DNA of 64,000 nucleotides from Maribellus luteus (GCF_003576475.1 NZ_QWGR01000003.1:248001-312000); one strand, 5' to 3'. Positions 1 through 9,833 are shown, counted from the first letter of the stretch. Notes: generated from the sequence alone by a model not told the origin. Translations and numbers: made by a program.

Positions 1-137
1 AAAGCACTATCTTCTGTGCTACAGAACACACCAGCCAAAAGTCCTCCTGTTTTTGCATCAGAGTCTACGCTCCAAAACAAAAGGGAAGCAAGCGCTACAC
101 CCACCAGAAAAAGCACAACTAACATTCGTTTTCTCAT
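1..137 (-). CDS. N-terminal 45 residues of an unidentified exported protein, cut by the window edge
   Basis: An ATG at 137-135 opens a frame that stays open to the window edge. The peptide begins MRKRMLVVLFLVGVALASLL, a positively charged start followed by a hydrophobic segment, so it is a signal peptide or membrane anchor. The next residues (FWSVDSDAKTGG and on) do not identify a family to me. The gene is read away from the LacI gene, and the 196 bases between them hold two copies of a likely LacI operator. It is therefore probably a sugar-responsive gene, but this is inference from position only. Confidence 0.6.
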   Translation of the reverse strand, partial: MRKRMLVVLFLVGVALASLLFWSVDSDAKTGGLLAGVFCSTEDSA

Positions 138-208
138 CCTATGGAAATTTTTCAATGCTTCGGCATCCCTGTAATGATCAACAAAAATAAAAAACAAAAA
201 ACATTACG

Positions 209-218
209 CAATCGTTTG
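209..218. promoter_or_regulatory. Candidate LacI-family operator, copy 1
   Basis: The sequence CAATCGTTTG is a dyad, CAA-TCGT-TTG, with symmetric arms around a 4-base centre. The same 10-mer occurs again 78 bases away at 287-296. LacI-family regulators bind such short palindromes, and a LacI gene lies next door at 334-1374. Assignment to that regulator is inference. Confidence 0.45.
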
Positions 219-283
219 TGTAAATAAAAACACAACTTTCACAATAAATATTTTTAGATGTAGAACTACAAGTGACTATTAAA

Positions 284-299
284 AAACAATCGTTTGTTT
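284..299. promoter_or_regulatory. Candidate LacI-family operator, copy 2
   Basis: AAACAA-TCGT-TTGTTT has 6-base arms that are perfectly complementary, and it contains the same 10-mer as the site at 209-218. It lies between the end of the LacI gene and the start of the truncated exported protein. With the other copy it could give a two-site or looped repression of that gene. Confidence 0.5.
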
Positions 300-333
300 T
301 AGCAAAGCAAAAAAAATGAATAAAATCAATGTC

Positions 334-1374
334 TTAATCAACGTTACGCTCCCCGCTTAGCGTAGAATCCCTTACAACCAAATCATTTCGAATAACAATG
401 GTTTCTGATGCAATATCCTGTTGCGGATCTTCAATCTGGCGAATAACCATGCGCGCTGCTGCCTGCCCCATTTCAAAAGCATGGTCGTCGATTGTAGTCA
501 GGGCCGGTTCCACTATCAATGACGAAGGAGTATTGCTGAAACCAATAACAGCCACATCGTCCGGAACTTTCAGCCCAAATCGTTTAACTTCCTGAATAAC
601 GCTAATTGCACTGGTGTCGTTGGAACAAAATATTCCATCCGGACGAGCTTGCATGTTTAAAAATCTACGGGCCGCCAAGGCTCCCTCTTCCCTGCTAAGA
701 TCTTCGGTGTATGCGATCAGTTCATCTTCGGGTAGAATACCATTCTTGCGCAACGCTTCCTGGTAGCCCCGCAACCTGTCCCTGAAAATTGCCATGTGTT
801 GATTACCGGCAACATGTGCGATTCGTTTGCAGCCAATGGAAATCAAATGCTCGGTTGCTTTTACCGCGGCACCAAAATCATCGATGACCACCTTGTGTGT
901 TTCAAGTTCGTAGCACACCCTGTCAAAGAAAACCAGCGGTACATTGTTGTTTTTAAAGGCGTTTAAATGATCATAGTTATTGGTTTCCATGGCCAAACAA
1001 GCAATCACTCCATCCGCCTGACTGGCCATCAACATGCGCGCATTCTCTTTCTCTCTTTCGTAGGAGTTGTTCGACTGAAAAATAACCACATAATACCCGG
1101 CCTTACTCGCGACCTCCTCAATTCCGCTGATTGCCAGCGACTGAAAGTGTCTGTCGATCCGCGGAATAATTACGCCGATCAGATTGGTTTTATTCCTCCG
1201 AAGGTTGGCCGCAAGCGAGTTGGGATAATATCCCATTTTTTTAGCCAGTTTCTGCACTTCCGAGGTAGTCTTCTTGCCAATACTCGGATGATTTTGCAAA
1301 GCCCTGGAAATTGTAGAGGGCGAAACATTCAACTTCTCTGCAATTTCCTTGATTGTCACTTTTGATTTCTTCAT
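334..1374 (-). CDS. LacI family transcriptional regulator
   Basis: A 346-residue LacI/GalR regulator. The N-terminal helix-turn-helix is clear (VTIKEIAEKLNVSPSTISRA), followed by the hinge region with PNSLAANLRR. The periplasmic-binding-like effector domain runs from about residue 50 to the end, including IGVIIPRIDRHF, GVIACLAM, CSNDTSAISV and the family segment VAVIGFSN. I start at the ATG at 1374, whose product opens MKKSKVTIKEIAEKLN and matches the usual family start; an in-frame ATG 33 bases upstream would add 11 non-conserved residues. The effector is not predictable beyond a sugar or sugar derivative. The downstream gene and the two palindromic sites at 209-218 and 284-299 are the likely targets. 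Confidence 0.93.
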   Translation of the reverse strand: MKKSKVTIKEIAEKLNVSPSTISRALQNHPSIGKKTTSEVQKLAKKMGYYPNSLAANLRRNKTNLIGVIIPRIDRHFQSLAISGIEEVASKAGYYVVIFQSNNSYEREKENARMLMASQADGVIACLAMETNNYDHLNAFKNNNVPLVFFDRVCYELETHKVVIDDFGAAVKATEHLISIGCKRIAHVAGNQHMAIFRDRLRGYQEALRKNGILPEDELIAYTEDLSREEGALAARRFLNMQARPDGIFCSNDTSAISVIQEVKRFGLKVPDDVAVIGFSNTPSSLIVEPALTTIDDHAFEMGQAAARMVIRQIEDPQQDIASETIVIRNDLVVRDSTLSGERNVD

Positions 1375-1581
1375 GATTTGAAGCGCTAATATTAAACCAA
1401 AGCGCAAAATAAATTAAAACCCACACATATACACCATCTCCGGTCAACTTAAAATTACCGGAGAACCGACAAAATCCAAAGCCGCCACAAAATATACGCA
1501 GTTAAATTACCAAGGAAAATCAACATCCATACGTTTGCTTCCATCCATATCAAATGCTTCTCCTGCTGAAGAAAGGGCAAT

Positions 1582-1609
1582 AAAAAAAGCCTCACAAAAA
1601 TGTGAAGCT
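1582..1609 (-). terminator. Intrinsic terminator of the Gly-Leu-Gly tRNA operon
   Basis: On the minus strand AGCTTCACA and TGTGAGGCT pair over 9 bp, with one G-U wobble, across a short T-rich loop. A run of seven T follows. It lies 10 bases past the last tRNA. Confidence 0.8.
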
Positions 1610-1618
1610 TTCTTTTCG

Positions 1619-1691
<73 letters not shown>

Positions 1692-1694
1692 ATT

Positions 1695-1781
1695 TGGTAC
1701 CCGGAGGGGGACTTGAACCCCCACGAACATAATGTTCATTGGATTTTAAGTCCAACGTGTCTACCATTCCACCACCCGGGC
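1695..1781 (-). tRNA. tRNA-Leu (anticodon TAA)
   Basis: A class II tRNA with a long variable arm. Its acceptor is GCCCGGG/TCCGGGT, and the anticodon loop contains TAA. The T-arm is GGGGG-TTCAAGT-CCCCC, and the terminal CCA is encoded (1695-1697). It sits 3 bases from the downstream tRNA-Gly, so the two are surely cotranscribed. Confidence 0.97.
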
Positions 1782-1866
1782 ATCCTTATGTTTTTGAACG
1801 ACGGGCAGGTGACGTCCCAATCCTTCTTACGGATTAGGGATAGACATTTCCTTCCCTTCTTTTATG

Positions 1867-1939
<73 letters not shown>

Positions 1940-1970
1940 GTATCTTTAAGAACGTTTTTCAAAAGCGTTG

Positions 1971-2001
1971 CAAATATATTGCTATTTTTTAATCTCGCAA
2001 A
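1971..2001 (-). promoter_or_regulatory. Promoter of the tRNA operon (Bacteroidota type)
   Basis: On the minus strand TTTG (2001-1998) is followed after exactly 19 bases by TATATTTG (1978-1971). This matches the -33/-7 consensus TTTG-N19-TAnnTTTG. The first tRNA base lies 32 bases downstream. Confidence 0.8.
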
Positions 2002-2017
2002 ATATAAATGCACAGCT

Positions 2018-4636
2018 TTATTTGATTCCGGTTAATTTCTTTATTTCATTCAGCTTATTCAAGGCCTCCAGCGGGGTCAGATTGTTTACATCCAAGCCTG
2101 CAATTTCATCTCTTACCTGCTTTAACACAGGATCATCGAGCTGAAAAAAGCTCAATTGCATCCCTTCCCTCTTCTCGCCAATCTCTCCCAATGGTTTTGC
2201 CAGACTTTCCTTTTCTTTTCCCCCTTCCAGCTTTTTTAATATCTGTTCGGCCCGTTTTATCACCGATTTTGGCATCCCGGCCATCGCTGCCACATGGATA
2301 CCAAAGCTGTGGTTACTGCCTCCTCGCACCAGTTTCCGAAGGAAAATCACTTTATTCGCCACTTCCTTGATTGACACATTGTAGTTTTTCACCCGCGGAA
2401 AAGCGCCTTCCATTTCATTCAGTTCGTGGTAATGCGTGGCAAAAAGTGTCTTGGCTTTTGCATACGAATGTTCGTGCAGATGCTCCACGATCGACCACGC
2501 GATGGAAATACCATCGTAAGTCGAAGTTCCGCGCCCCAGTTCGTCAAACAGAATCAAGCTGCGGTTCGAAACGTTGTTCAAGATGCTGGCCGCTTCATTC
2601 ATCTCCACCATAAAAGTAGATTCACCCAGCGAAATATTATCGGAAGCGCCTACACGCGTAAATATCTTGTCAACAAAACCGATCTTGGCAACCTCTGCCG
2701 GCACAAAACTTCCCATCTGCGCCAGCAAAACAATCAGGGCCGTTTGCCGCAGCAAGGCCGATTTACCGGCCATGTTGGGTCCGGTAATGATGATGATCTG
2801 CTGATCGTCCTGATCCAGTTTAACATCGTTGGAGATGTACGACTCCCCGATCGGCAATTGGTGCTCGATTACCGGATGGCGACCGTTTTTGATGTCAATC
2901 TCGGCCGTTTCGTTTACCTCGGGCCTGAAATATTTATACTGAACCGCACACGACGCATACGACAACAAACAATCGATCCGCGCCAGAATATTCGAATTCA
3001 GCTGAATCGCGGAAATGTATTCCGACAAGGCCATCACCAAATCGTTGAACAATCTGCTCTCCAGCACCTGTATCTTCTCTTCTGCCCCCAGTATTTTTGA
3101 TTCGTATTCTTTTAGCTCTTCGGTAATGTACCGTTCGGCATTTACGAGTGTTTGTTTGCGTATCCACTCGTCAGGGACTTTGTCTTTATGCGTATTCCGA
3201 ACCTCAATGTAATAACCAAAAACATTGTTGAACCCCACTTTCAGCGACGAAATACCGTGTTTTTCGCTTTCGCGCTGTTGTATTTTCAGTAGATAATCTT
3301 TCCCCGAATACGCCAGCGAACGCAGGTCATCCAGTTCTTCCGAAACTCCTTCGGCAATTACTTTTCCTTTCTGGATTGCGGTTGGCGGATCGGCCGTAAT
3401 TTCTTTATGAATCCGATCGCGAATCAGACTACACGTATTCAGCTGTTCGGCAAAGCGGTTCAACGCTGGATTTTCAACGGCAGCACAGGCCTCTTTTATC
3501 GGGACAATGGCATTCAGCGCATTCTTCACCTGCACCACTTCGCGCGGGTTAATTCTCCCCACCGCCACTTTTGAAATAAGCCGTTCCAGGTCGCCAATCT
3601 GTCGTAAATGTTCTTCCAGGTTTTCCTTTACATCCGGCTTTTTCAGGAACATCTCGACCACTTCCAAGCGTTCGTTGATCGGGCCAACCTCTTTTAGAGG
3701 CAGCGCCATCCAGCGTTTCAACAAGCGGGAGCCCATCGGCGAAATGGTTTTATCGATCACCTCAATCAGCGACCTGCCACCATCGTGAATGGGCGCAAAA
3801 AGCTCCAGGTTTCGGATCGTGAACCGGTCCATCCAGACATAGTGTTCTTCTTCAATCCGGCTCAATCCGGAAATATGGCTCAAATGCTGATGCTGGGTGA
3901 TATCGAGGTAATGCAACACGGCTCCGGCAGCAATCACTGCCATTTGCAAGGACTGCACACCAAATCCTTTTAGCGAACTGGTTTCAAAATGCCGGGTCAG
4001 CCGATCGCTGGCCGCATCGCTGGTATAAACCCAGTCTTCCAGATTAAAGGTGTAGTATTTTGATCCGAACAGGGCCTGAAAATCATTTCCTCTTCCGCGC
4101 TGATAAAGCACTTCTTTGGGTTGAAACGAAGACAAGAGTTTATCAACGTATTCGTGGGTACCTTCCGCTGCCAGAAATTCCCCGGTCGAAATGTCAAGAA
4201 ATGCCACGCCGGCACGTTTTTTATCAAAATGAACCGATGCCAGAAAGTTATTTTCCCTGTTTTCGAGAATATTATCGTTGATGGAAACACCCGGAGTAAC
4301 CAACTCGGTAATGCCCCTTTTTACAATTTTCTTGGTGAGTTTTGGGTCTTCGAGCTGCTCACAAATAGCTACGCGCTGACCGGCGCGCACCAGTTTTGGC
4401 AAATACGTATCAAGCGCATGGTGCGGAAATCCGGCCAGTTCCACATAACTGGCAGCTCCGTTTGCCCGGCGCGTAAGTGTTATCCCTAAAATCTCGGCAG
4501 CTTTAATGGCATCTTCACCAAATGTCTCGTAGAAATCACCCACGCGAAACAACAAAATGGCTTCCGGATGTTTGTCCTTGATGTCGTAATATTGCTTCAT
4601 CAAAGGTGTTTCCACATATTTTTTTTGTCCTGTCAA
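2018..4636 (-). CDS. mutS: DNA mismatch repair protein MutS
   Basis: An 872-residue MutS1, normal length for the family. The mismatch-reading motif is seen near the N-terminus ([10 protein letters not shown], residues about 29-38), with the Phe-x-Glu pair that stacks on mispairs. The ATPase domain has Walker A GPNMAGKS near residue 618, Walker B in [13 protein letters not shown], and the family segment ATHYHEL. The protein recognises mismatches and recruits MutL, which is encoded separately in this window at 31465-33324. A promoter-like TATCTTTG lies at 4667-4660. The C-terminus ends in a short basic tail ([11 protein letters not shown]). Confidence 0.98.
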   Translation of the reverse strand: MTGQKKYVETPLMKQYYDIKDKHPEAILLFRVGDFYETFGEDAIKAAEILGITLTRRANGAASYVELAGFPHHALDTYLPKLVRAGQRVAICEQLEDPKLTKKIVKRGITELVTPGVSINDNILENRENNFLASVHFDKKRAGVAFLDISTGEFLAAEGTHEYVDKLLSSFQPKEVLYQRGRGNDFQALFGSKYYTFNLEDWVYTSDAASDRLTRHFETSSLKGFGVQSLQMAVIAAGAVLHYLDITQHQHLSHISGLSRIEEEHYVWMDRFTIRNLELFAPIHDGGRSLIEVIDKTISPMGSRLLKRWMALPLKEVGPINERLEVVEMFLKKPDVKENLEEHLRQIGDLERLISKVAVGRINPREVVQVKNALNAIVPIKEACAAVENPALNRFAEQLNTCSLIRDRIHKEITADPPTAIQKGKVIAEGVSEELDDLRSLAYSGKDYLLKIQQRESEKHGISSLKVGFNNVFGYYIEVRNTHKDKVPDEWIRKQTLVNAERYITEELKEYESKILGAEEKIQVLESRLFNDLVMALSEYISAIQLNSNILARIDCLLSYASCAVQYKYFRPEVNETAEIDIKNGRHPVIEHQLPIGESYISNDVKLDQDDQQIIIITGPNMAGKSALLRQTALIVLLAQMGSFVPAEVAKIGFVDKIFTRVGASDNISLGESTFMVEMNEAASILNNVSNRSLILFDELGRGTSTYDGISIAWSIVEHLHEHSYAKAKTLFATHYHELNEMEGAFPRVKNYNVSIKEVANKVIFLRKLVRGGSNHSFGIHVAAMAGMPKSVIKRAEQILKKLEGGKEKESLAKPLGEIGEKREGMQLSFFQLDDPVLKQVRDEIAGLDVNNLTPLEALNKLNEIKKLTGIK

Positions 4637-4659
4637 ATCAATCTGTTTTTTGAACGAAA

Positions 4660-4667
4660 CAAAGATA
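4660..4667 (-). promoter_or_regulatory. Likely -7 box of the mutS promoter
   Basis: TATCTTTG on the minus strand matches TAnnTTTG. It lies 23 bases before the mutS ATG. No clear TTTG is visible at the -33 distance. Confidence 0.4.
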
Positions 4668-4748
4668 AAAGTTTAGCTACGGAAAGGAAATCTGCGACCT
4701 GATTGTTCAAAGATTTTTTTCAACAATGTAAACAGTGATACCGAATTA

Positions 4749-5924
4749 TTACCCTTTTCGTTCCTTTAGAATTTGCAAAGAATGCGACAAAGAGCGCGTG
4801 AGTATTATCGCGATCAATATGTAAAAAACCAGATGAAATTTCTGAGGGAGAAAGTTGCTAAGGACAACAAACGCCGCCAACCAGACAGATACTAACAAAT
4901 GATAGTATTTTAATACTGGCCTCCATTTAATTTTCAACCAGGCAAAAGCGAAAATCAGATTTAGCGGAACCAACCAGAGTAAGTTATAATTCGGGCTCAT
5001 TGCCGGATGTTCTGAATACAAAACAAACCAGCCTATAAGCAGTCCGGCTATTCCACTCAAACCATAAACAACAATATCGACTACGCCTCCCGATTTTCTT
5101 TTGCGACATTGCATAATAGTGAGACCCAATATCCAAAGAAGCAACATACCAAAAACTCCCAAAGGTGTTATCCATTTATTTTTAACGGTATTATCTCCTG
5201 CTGAAAAAATTACATTCGCACGCATCACCAGCAACTCACCATTCCTTCGACGGGCCTCAGCAAAATGCGCCATGATGTATTCCGGCAAAAACATCTCTTC
5301 TTCCAAAGTAGCTTTACGGTCAGCATCGGCACCAACCAAAAAATCAATACCAAAATCCAGCCATAAAAACTGTTTCTGGTATTCCTTTATCAAATCACGA
5401 AATGTTTTTTCTGGGGTTTCGTCAAAATATTCTATTCCCCCCTCCACATTATTGGCGATCACATCGCGCACCCGGGTAGCACAGTTATCAAAAAAGAAAT
5501 CGTAACGATAAATCCTGTTTTCAGTCCTCGCATTCCAAAGAAGAAAGTTCAACATCTTTTGTTTTTCATTTTGCTGAAGATTCAACACCTGCTCATAAAC
5601 ACTACGTTGTTTTTCGATGTATTCTTCCATAAAATTTACAAATGGATACACACCCAGCAAATAGTCCGTTTCTCCTTTCGCAAAACGATATAGAAAATTG
5701 GAGGAGTTAAAATCAAATATTCCGTAATTAAATACCATGTCGTAATTGAGAGACAAATCTTTCACCCGAATTGCTGAATGTCCGTATACAGAATAGGATT
5801 CATTACCGGGACTACAAGTTATTACACTGATTTCCGCACAACTCGACAACTCAAAAGCCTTGCCTTTAAAATTCACAGAAAGAAACAAGGATAGGAACAA
5901 AAGTGGAAGCCAATGTATCTTCAT
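4749..5924 (-). CDS. Lnb-like (DUF4105) membrane protein, probable lipoprotein N-acyltransferase
   Basis: About 391 residues. An N-terminal signal or anchor (WLPLLFLSLFLSVNF) is followed by a periplasmic domain carrying the family motifs: GHSAIRV with a His, and FFDNCATRVRDV with a Cys, the likely catalytic pair of this cysteine-protease-like fold. Four or five hydrophobic segments make up the C-terminal third. The N-terminal domain belongs to the DUF4105/Lnb family (Pfam PF13387 from memory). Lnb-type proteins have been linked to N-acylation of lipoproteins in Bacteroides, which lacks Lnt. I start at MKIHW (5924); an upstream ATG in the same frame is less likely because its first residues are aromatic and not signal-like. 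It stands alone behind the terminator at 5962-5990. Confidence 0.75.
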   Translation of the reverse strand: MKIHWLPLLFLSLFLSVNFKGKAFELSSCAEISVITCSPGNESYSVYGHSAIRVKDLSLNYDMVFNYGIFDFNSSNFLYRFAKGETDYLLGVYPFVNFMEEYIEKQRSVYEQVLNLQQNEKQKMLNFLLWNARTENRIYRYDFFFDNCATRVRDVIANNVEGGIEYFDETPEKTFRDLIKEYQKQFLWLDFGIDFLVGADADRKATLEEEMFLPEYIMAHFAEARRRNGELLVMRANVIFSAGDNTVKNKWITPLGVFGMLLLWILGLTIMQCRKRKSGGVVDIVVYGLSGIAGLLIGWFVLYSEHPAMSPNYNLLWLVPLNLIFAFAWLKIKWRPVLKYYHLLVSVWLAAFVVLSNFLPQKFHLVFYILIAIILTRSLSHSLQILKERKG

Positions 5925-5961
5925 AGCCATTATGCCAGCTTTATTAGGATAGTAAAAGAAC

Positions 5962-5990
5962 AAAAAAAGCAGAACACTTTTGCATTCTGC
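5962..5990 (-). terminator. Intrinsic terminator after the DUF1761 gene
   Basis: GCAGAA and TTCTGC pair on the minus strand around a 10-base loop and are followed by seven T. It lies 23 bases beyond the stop at 6013 and separates this gene from the Lnb-like gene. Confidence 0.65.
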
Positions 5991-6012
5991 CTCCTAAACC
6001 CCTACCTGCCAA

Positions 6013-6435
6013 TCAATGCCAGGCGCCAAGCACTGCCCCCATTATGATGTAGATAACCAGGTAGTACCCCACGTTGATCAGGTACAATTTGAACGGCTTT
6101 CGCTCGTACAACACATCGTTCAGGCGGCTGGTACCGATCCAAAACAAAGCAATCATAAAACCAGCAAAAATTCCAAAGTGCATATCGGCTTCGCTTCCGA
6201 TAAACATGGCAATGGCAAAAGCGGCCAAAGCAGTGGCAATGTAGTTGATAATCATGATCAAAGGCATGGACATCCCCCCTCCTTCGCGCAACATCTCTTC
6301 GGTGAAACCATTTAGCTTCATCCACTGTTTTCCAAACAAAGGTCCGTACCACAGCCAGCCCACAACAAATGCACTCAGAGCAGCCACCAACACCGCCCAA
6401 ACATTGATTGAAGAAAGAATTTCAGACATATTCAT
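6013..6435 (-). CDS. DUF1761 family integral membrane protein
   Basis: 140 residues with about four membrane segments. The family signature is WLWYGPLFGKQWMKLNG near residue 27. Later hydrophobic stretches include IINYIATALAAFAIAMF, FGIFAGFMIALFWIG and LVIYIIMGAVLG. DUF1761 proteins have no established function. The gene is monocistronic with its own terminator. The small size and four-helix topology are typical for the family. Confidence 0.85.
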   Translation of the reverse strand: MNMSEILSSINVWAVLVAALSAFVVGWLWYGPLFGKQWMKLNGFTEEMLREGGGMSMPLIMIINYIATALAAFAIAMFIGSEADMHFGIFAGFMIALFWIGTSRLNDVLYERKPFKLYLINVGYYLVIYIIMGAVLGAWH

Positions 6436-6573
6436 ACTTATAGGTATTAAATTAGACGCTAATTAAATTACGATATTCAATTCTTTTTCCAATCTTTGTA
6501 CCCAAATATTTTCAGGAAACGTGTCGTGCAACAAAGCATGTAACACGTTGAGATTAAAACGTGGAGAGGATAT

Positions 6574-7806
6574 ATGAGTTGTAACGGATGTTCATTTAAC
6601 AACGATTCGACCAATACAGTAAAAGGATATGACTGGCTGAGCGATCTGCCGGACACCTCAGATAAATCAGATATTGTTGAAGTCAAATTCAAAACTACCC
6701 GGAAGGAGTATTTTAAAAATATAGACCGACTGCCGGTAAAAAGAGGCGACAAAGTGGTAGTTGCCACATCACCCGGTCACGATGTGGGCGAAGTAACCCT
6801 AACCGGGTATCTCGCGGAGAAACAATTTAAACTTCGCATAAAAAACCCGTCGCGCTACACGCTGAATCCTGTTTACAGGAAGGCCACCGAATCGGATATC
6901 GAGAAATTGAAGGAAGCCCGCGGACGTGAAAAGGAAACCATGATAAAAGCACGTCAGGCTGCAGCAGAACTGGGGCTTGATATGAAAATCGGGGACGTCG
7001 AATACAGGGGCGACAACAAAAAAGCCATTTTTTATTACATCGCCGAAGGACGTGTTGATTTTCGCGAGCTAATCAAAATTTTTGCGCGTGATTTCCGCAT
7101 CAAAATCGAGATGAAGCAGATCGGTGCCCGACAGGAAGCCGGACTGGTAGGCGGGATCGGATCGTGTGGCCGCGAGCTTTGCTGCTCAAGCTGGCGTACC
7201 GATTTCTCCAGTATCTCGTCGGAAGCAGCCTTGCGGCAGGGCCTGTCGCCATCGGCACAGAAAATGGCCGGCGCCTGCGGAAAACTAAAATGCTGTTTGC
7301 TGTACGAACTCGACGCATATGTGGAAGCAGGAAATGAGTTCCCAAGAGAATTGCTCGATCTGGAACTGGCCAAAGGTATCGCCAAACCCTTCAAAACCGA
7401 TTACCTGAAAAAAGAGATCTGGTATGCGCTTGCAGGCAGCATGGGAACCACTTTCAACCTTTCCCTGAAACAGGTAAAAGACATTATTCAGCAAAACAAA
7501 CGAGGCATACAGCCCGAGGTTGATCTGCTTGGGAAAAAAGTAAAAGAATCGAGCCAGATGGAAGTAACGCTGGATGGCGAGCTCGACCGTTTCGACAAGA
7601 AAAAAACGCGGAACAAAAGCAAGGAACGCCGCGGCAACAACAGGGGTCCGAGAAACAACCAGCAAGAAAAAAGGAATCCTCAACAAGAGAGGAGAAACAA
7701 CCCGCAGGAAATGCAAAATCCGCAGGAAAAAGGCCCATCCAATAACAGGAACCAGCGCAACAGAAACCGGAAACCAAAGTTTAAAGCAAATAAGAAAGCC
7801 GAATAA
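6574..7806 (+). CDS. ricT: RicT/PSP1-domain protein with a long basic low-complexity tail
   Basis: 410 residues. The PSP1 domain covers roughly residues 35-300. It carries the cysteine clusters of the RicT (YaaT) family, GSCGRELCCSSW and GACGKLKCCLLYE, which in the Bacillus Ric complex help hold iron-sulfur clusters. Two more cysteines open the protein (MSCNGC). The last 80 or so residues are Lys/Arg/Asn/Gln-rich and disordered, with repeats of the type NPQ(Q/E) and RNN; such basic tails often bind RNA. In Firmicutes RicT acts with RicA and RicF on mRNA processing; the role in Bacteroidota is not settled. It converges on the O-methyltransferase gene with 2 bases between the stops. Confidence 0.88.
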   Translation: MSCNGCSFNNDSTNTVKGYDWLSDLPDTSDKSDIVEVKFKTTRKEYFKNIDRLPVKRGDKVVVATSPGHDVGEVTLTGYLAEKQFKLRIKNPSRYTLNPVYRKATESDIEKLKEARGREKETMIKARQAAAELGLDMKIGDVEYRGDNKKAIFYYIAEGRVDFRELIKIFARDFRIKIEMKQIGARQEAGLVGGIGSCGRELCCSSWRTDFSSISSEAALRQGLSPSAQKMAGACGKLKCCLLYELDAYVEAGNEFPRELLDLELAKGIAKPFKTDYLKKEIWYALAGSMGTTFNLSLKQVKDIIQQNKRGIQPEVDLLGKKVKESSQMEVTLDGELDRFDKKKTRNKSKERRGNNRGPRNNQQEKRNPQQERRNNPQEMQNPQEKGPSNNRNQRNRNRKPKFKANKKAE

Positions 7807-7808
7807 AT

Positions 7809-8447
7809 CTATTTTTTTCGGATCAACGTCATACCATCGCGTAGCGGAAGTAACACCTTCTCTACGCGATTGTCGTTTTTAACAAGCGTGTTGAACGCGA
7901 GGATTCCATGGGTTTGAAAATCATCAGCCCGGGGCTTATCCAACACTTTTCCACTCCAGAGCGTATTGTCGGCGATGATAAAAGCACCGCTCTCCAGCCC
8001 GTCGATAAGCAGATTGTAATATTCCACGTATTCGCGTTTGTCAGCATCGATAAAAACCAGGTCGAATTTTTCGTTTAAGGTTGGGATAATTTCGAGTGCC
8101 GAACCAATGCGTTGTTCCACCTGCTCCTGAATCCCGGCTTTTTTGAAGTATTTGGCCGCCAGCGACTCCAACTCGTCGTCAATCTCAATGGTCACAATTT
8201 TGCCCTCAGCCTGCAAGCCTTTCGACAAGCAAATGGCAGAATAACCGGTGAAAGTTCCCAACTCCAAAATGAATTTGGGCCGGATCATCCGGGAGATCAT
8301 TGCCAGCAACTGCCCCTGCAAATGCCCCGACAACATGCGGGCTCCCAGCACTTTCAAATGTGTTTCACGATCGAGTTCCTTCAGAACATCGTCTTCCTCG
8401 TCAATGTGATCCAGAATGTACTGATCAATGTCCTTTCGCCGGTTCAT
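7809..8447 (-). CDS. Class I SAM-dependent O-methyltransferase
   Basis: 212 residues, the size of the caffeoyl-CoA/catechol O-methyltransferase family. The SAM-binding motif I is ELGTFTGYSAICL (from residue 62). The metal- and SAM-binding segment is LVFIDADKREYVEYY, and ADNTLWSGKVL follows, with the Asn that usually ligates the divalent metal. The natural substrate is probably a catechol-like hydroxyl, but the family does not allow a firm call. It follows the M16 peptidase gene after 16 bases and is likely cotranscribed with it. Confidence 0.9.
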   Translation of the reverse strand: MNRRKDIDQYILDHIDEEDDVLKELDRETHLKVLGARMLSGHLQGQLLAMISRMIRPKFILELGTFTGYSAICLSKGLQAEGKIVTIEIDDELESLAAKYFKKAGIQEQVEQRIGSALEIIPTLNEKFDLVFIDADKREYVEYYNLLIDGLESGAFIIADNTLWSGKVLDKPRADDFQTHGILAFNTLVKNDNRVEKVLLPLRDGMTLIRKK

Positions 8448-8463
8448 TTTCCAAATTTTATGA

Positions 8464-9693
8464 CTACTTATAAATCAGCGTACTCATCTGGTTTTTATCC
8501 AAAACAAGGTTGGCCGCCTCCAGCAATTGCTCAGCAGTGATCTCTTCAATGGTTTTGAAAACCACCCGAAGCGGGTCTACCTTGTCGTACAAAAGATAAC
8601 TTTTCCCGATGGTCAGCATCATATCGTCGCGGCTTTCCGTAGCCACTGCAATCTGGCCGATCAGCTGTTTTTTAGCCCTGCTTACTTGCAGTGCGCCCAG
8701 CTTTTTATCGCGCAACAGGTCAAACTCTTTCAGAACCAAAGCCAGCGCTTTATCCAGGTTTTCTTTATCCGTTCCAAAATAGACGTTAAAAAGCCCCGTA
8801 TCAGAATAAGCCGTATAGCCCGACTCTACGTTGTAAGCCATTCCACGCCGTTCGCGCAATGCCAGGTTCAGACGTGAATTCATGGCCTGACCGCCCAGAA
8901 TATTGTTTAGCAAAACCATTACCGTACGCTGCGGATGACAGGCATCAAAAGCAATGTTTCCGATAATACAGTGCGACTGAAAAGTATCTTTCTGAATGAT
9001 TTGCTGCTGCGGCTTGTAGTTTTCAAATTTTACACGGGAGTTGTTCCGGAGTTTGGCCGGTACCGCACCAAAATATTTCTCCAGCATTTTTACCAGCACG
9101 CCAAAATCGACATTTCCCACCGAACTGATCACCATCTGATCGGTGTGGTAATTGTTTTCGATAAAACGAAAAATGGAATCGCGGGTAAAAGACCGAAGGT
9201 TCTTTTTTGTTCCCAGAATATTGCGCGCAATGGGATGGCCATCAAAAACCAGCTCCTCGAACTCATCAAAAATCAATTCAGAAGGCGAATCCTTGTACGA
9301 ATTGATTTCCTCCACCACCACTTCCTTTTCGCGCTTCAGCTCCTTCTCGGGATAAACGCTGTTAAAAAGAATATCAGCCAGCAACTCGGCTGAGCGCTCG
9401 TAATACTCGGTCAGAAAAGTTGCATAGAGCACGGTTTCTTCCTTTGTAGTGTATGCATTCAGCTCTCCCCCTACTCCTTCAATCCGGCTCAGAATATGAA
9501 AAGCCTTCCGTTTTTGCGTTCCCTTAAAAACCGAGTGCTCGATAAAATGAGCCAGGCCGTGTTCTTCTTCCAGTTCATCACGCGAGCCCGCATTTATCAG
9601 CACTCCCAGGTGGCCCACCGGTGAATCGGTAAACTGGTGGATAATGCGAATCCCATTCCCCAATGTATGTGTCAGAAAATCAGTCTCTACCAT
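8464..9693 (-). CDS. M16 family zinc peptidase (processing-peptidase type)
   Basis: 409 residues, a single-unit M16B peptidase. The inverted zinc motif HxxEH is in GLAHFIEHSVFKGT (His49, Glu52, His53), and the distal acidic ligand lies in EEINSYKDSPSE. A typical C-terminal half follows, including GGQAMNSRLNLALRERRGMAYNV. There is no signal peptide, so it is probably cytoplasmic, in the PqqL/YmxG-like group. Substrates are unknown. It is the first gene of a two-gene unit with the O-methyltransferase. Confidence 0.92.
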   Translation of the reverse strand: MVETDFLTHTLGNGIRIIHQFTDSPVGHLGVLINAGSRDELEEEHGLAHFIEHSVFKGTQKRKAFHILSRIEGVGGELNAYTTKEETVLYATFLTEYYERSAELLADILFNSVYPEKELKREKEVVVEEINSYKDSPSELIFDEFEELVFDGHPIARNILGTKKNLRSFTRDSIFRFIENNYHTDQMVISSVGNVDFGVLVKMLEKYFGAVPAKLRNNSRVKFENYKPQQQIIQKDTFQSHCIIGNIAFDACHPQRTVMVLLNNILGGQAMNSRLNLALRERRGMAYNVESGYTAYSDTGLFNVYFGTDKENLDKALALVLKEFDLLRDKKLGALQVSRAKKQLIGQIAVATESRDDMMLTIGKSYLLYDKVDPLRVVFKTIEEITAEQLLEAANLVLDKNQMSTLIYK

Positions 9694-9833
9694 TATGTGT
9701 TATAATCAGCCTGCAAAAGTAAGAAAAGTATTCAATTGCAAAGTCAGGATTCCGGGGAATCCCTAAAATGATCACATCCGGCGCCGGGCAAGAGAAACAA
9801 AGATGGATTTTTTTCCAAATTCTACATTTTTTC

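Noticed and set aside
7285-7716. A 143-codon frame antisense to ricT
   Set aside because: It is a shadow of the biased codons of ricT, rich in Phe/Leu/Val with no recognisable domain or start context.
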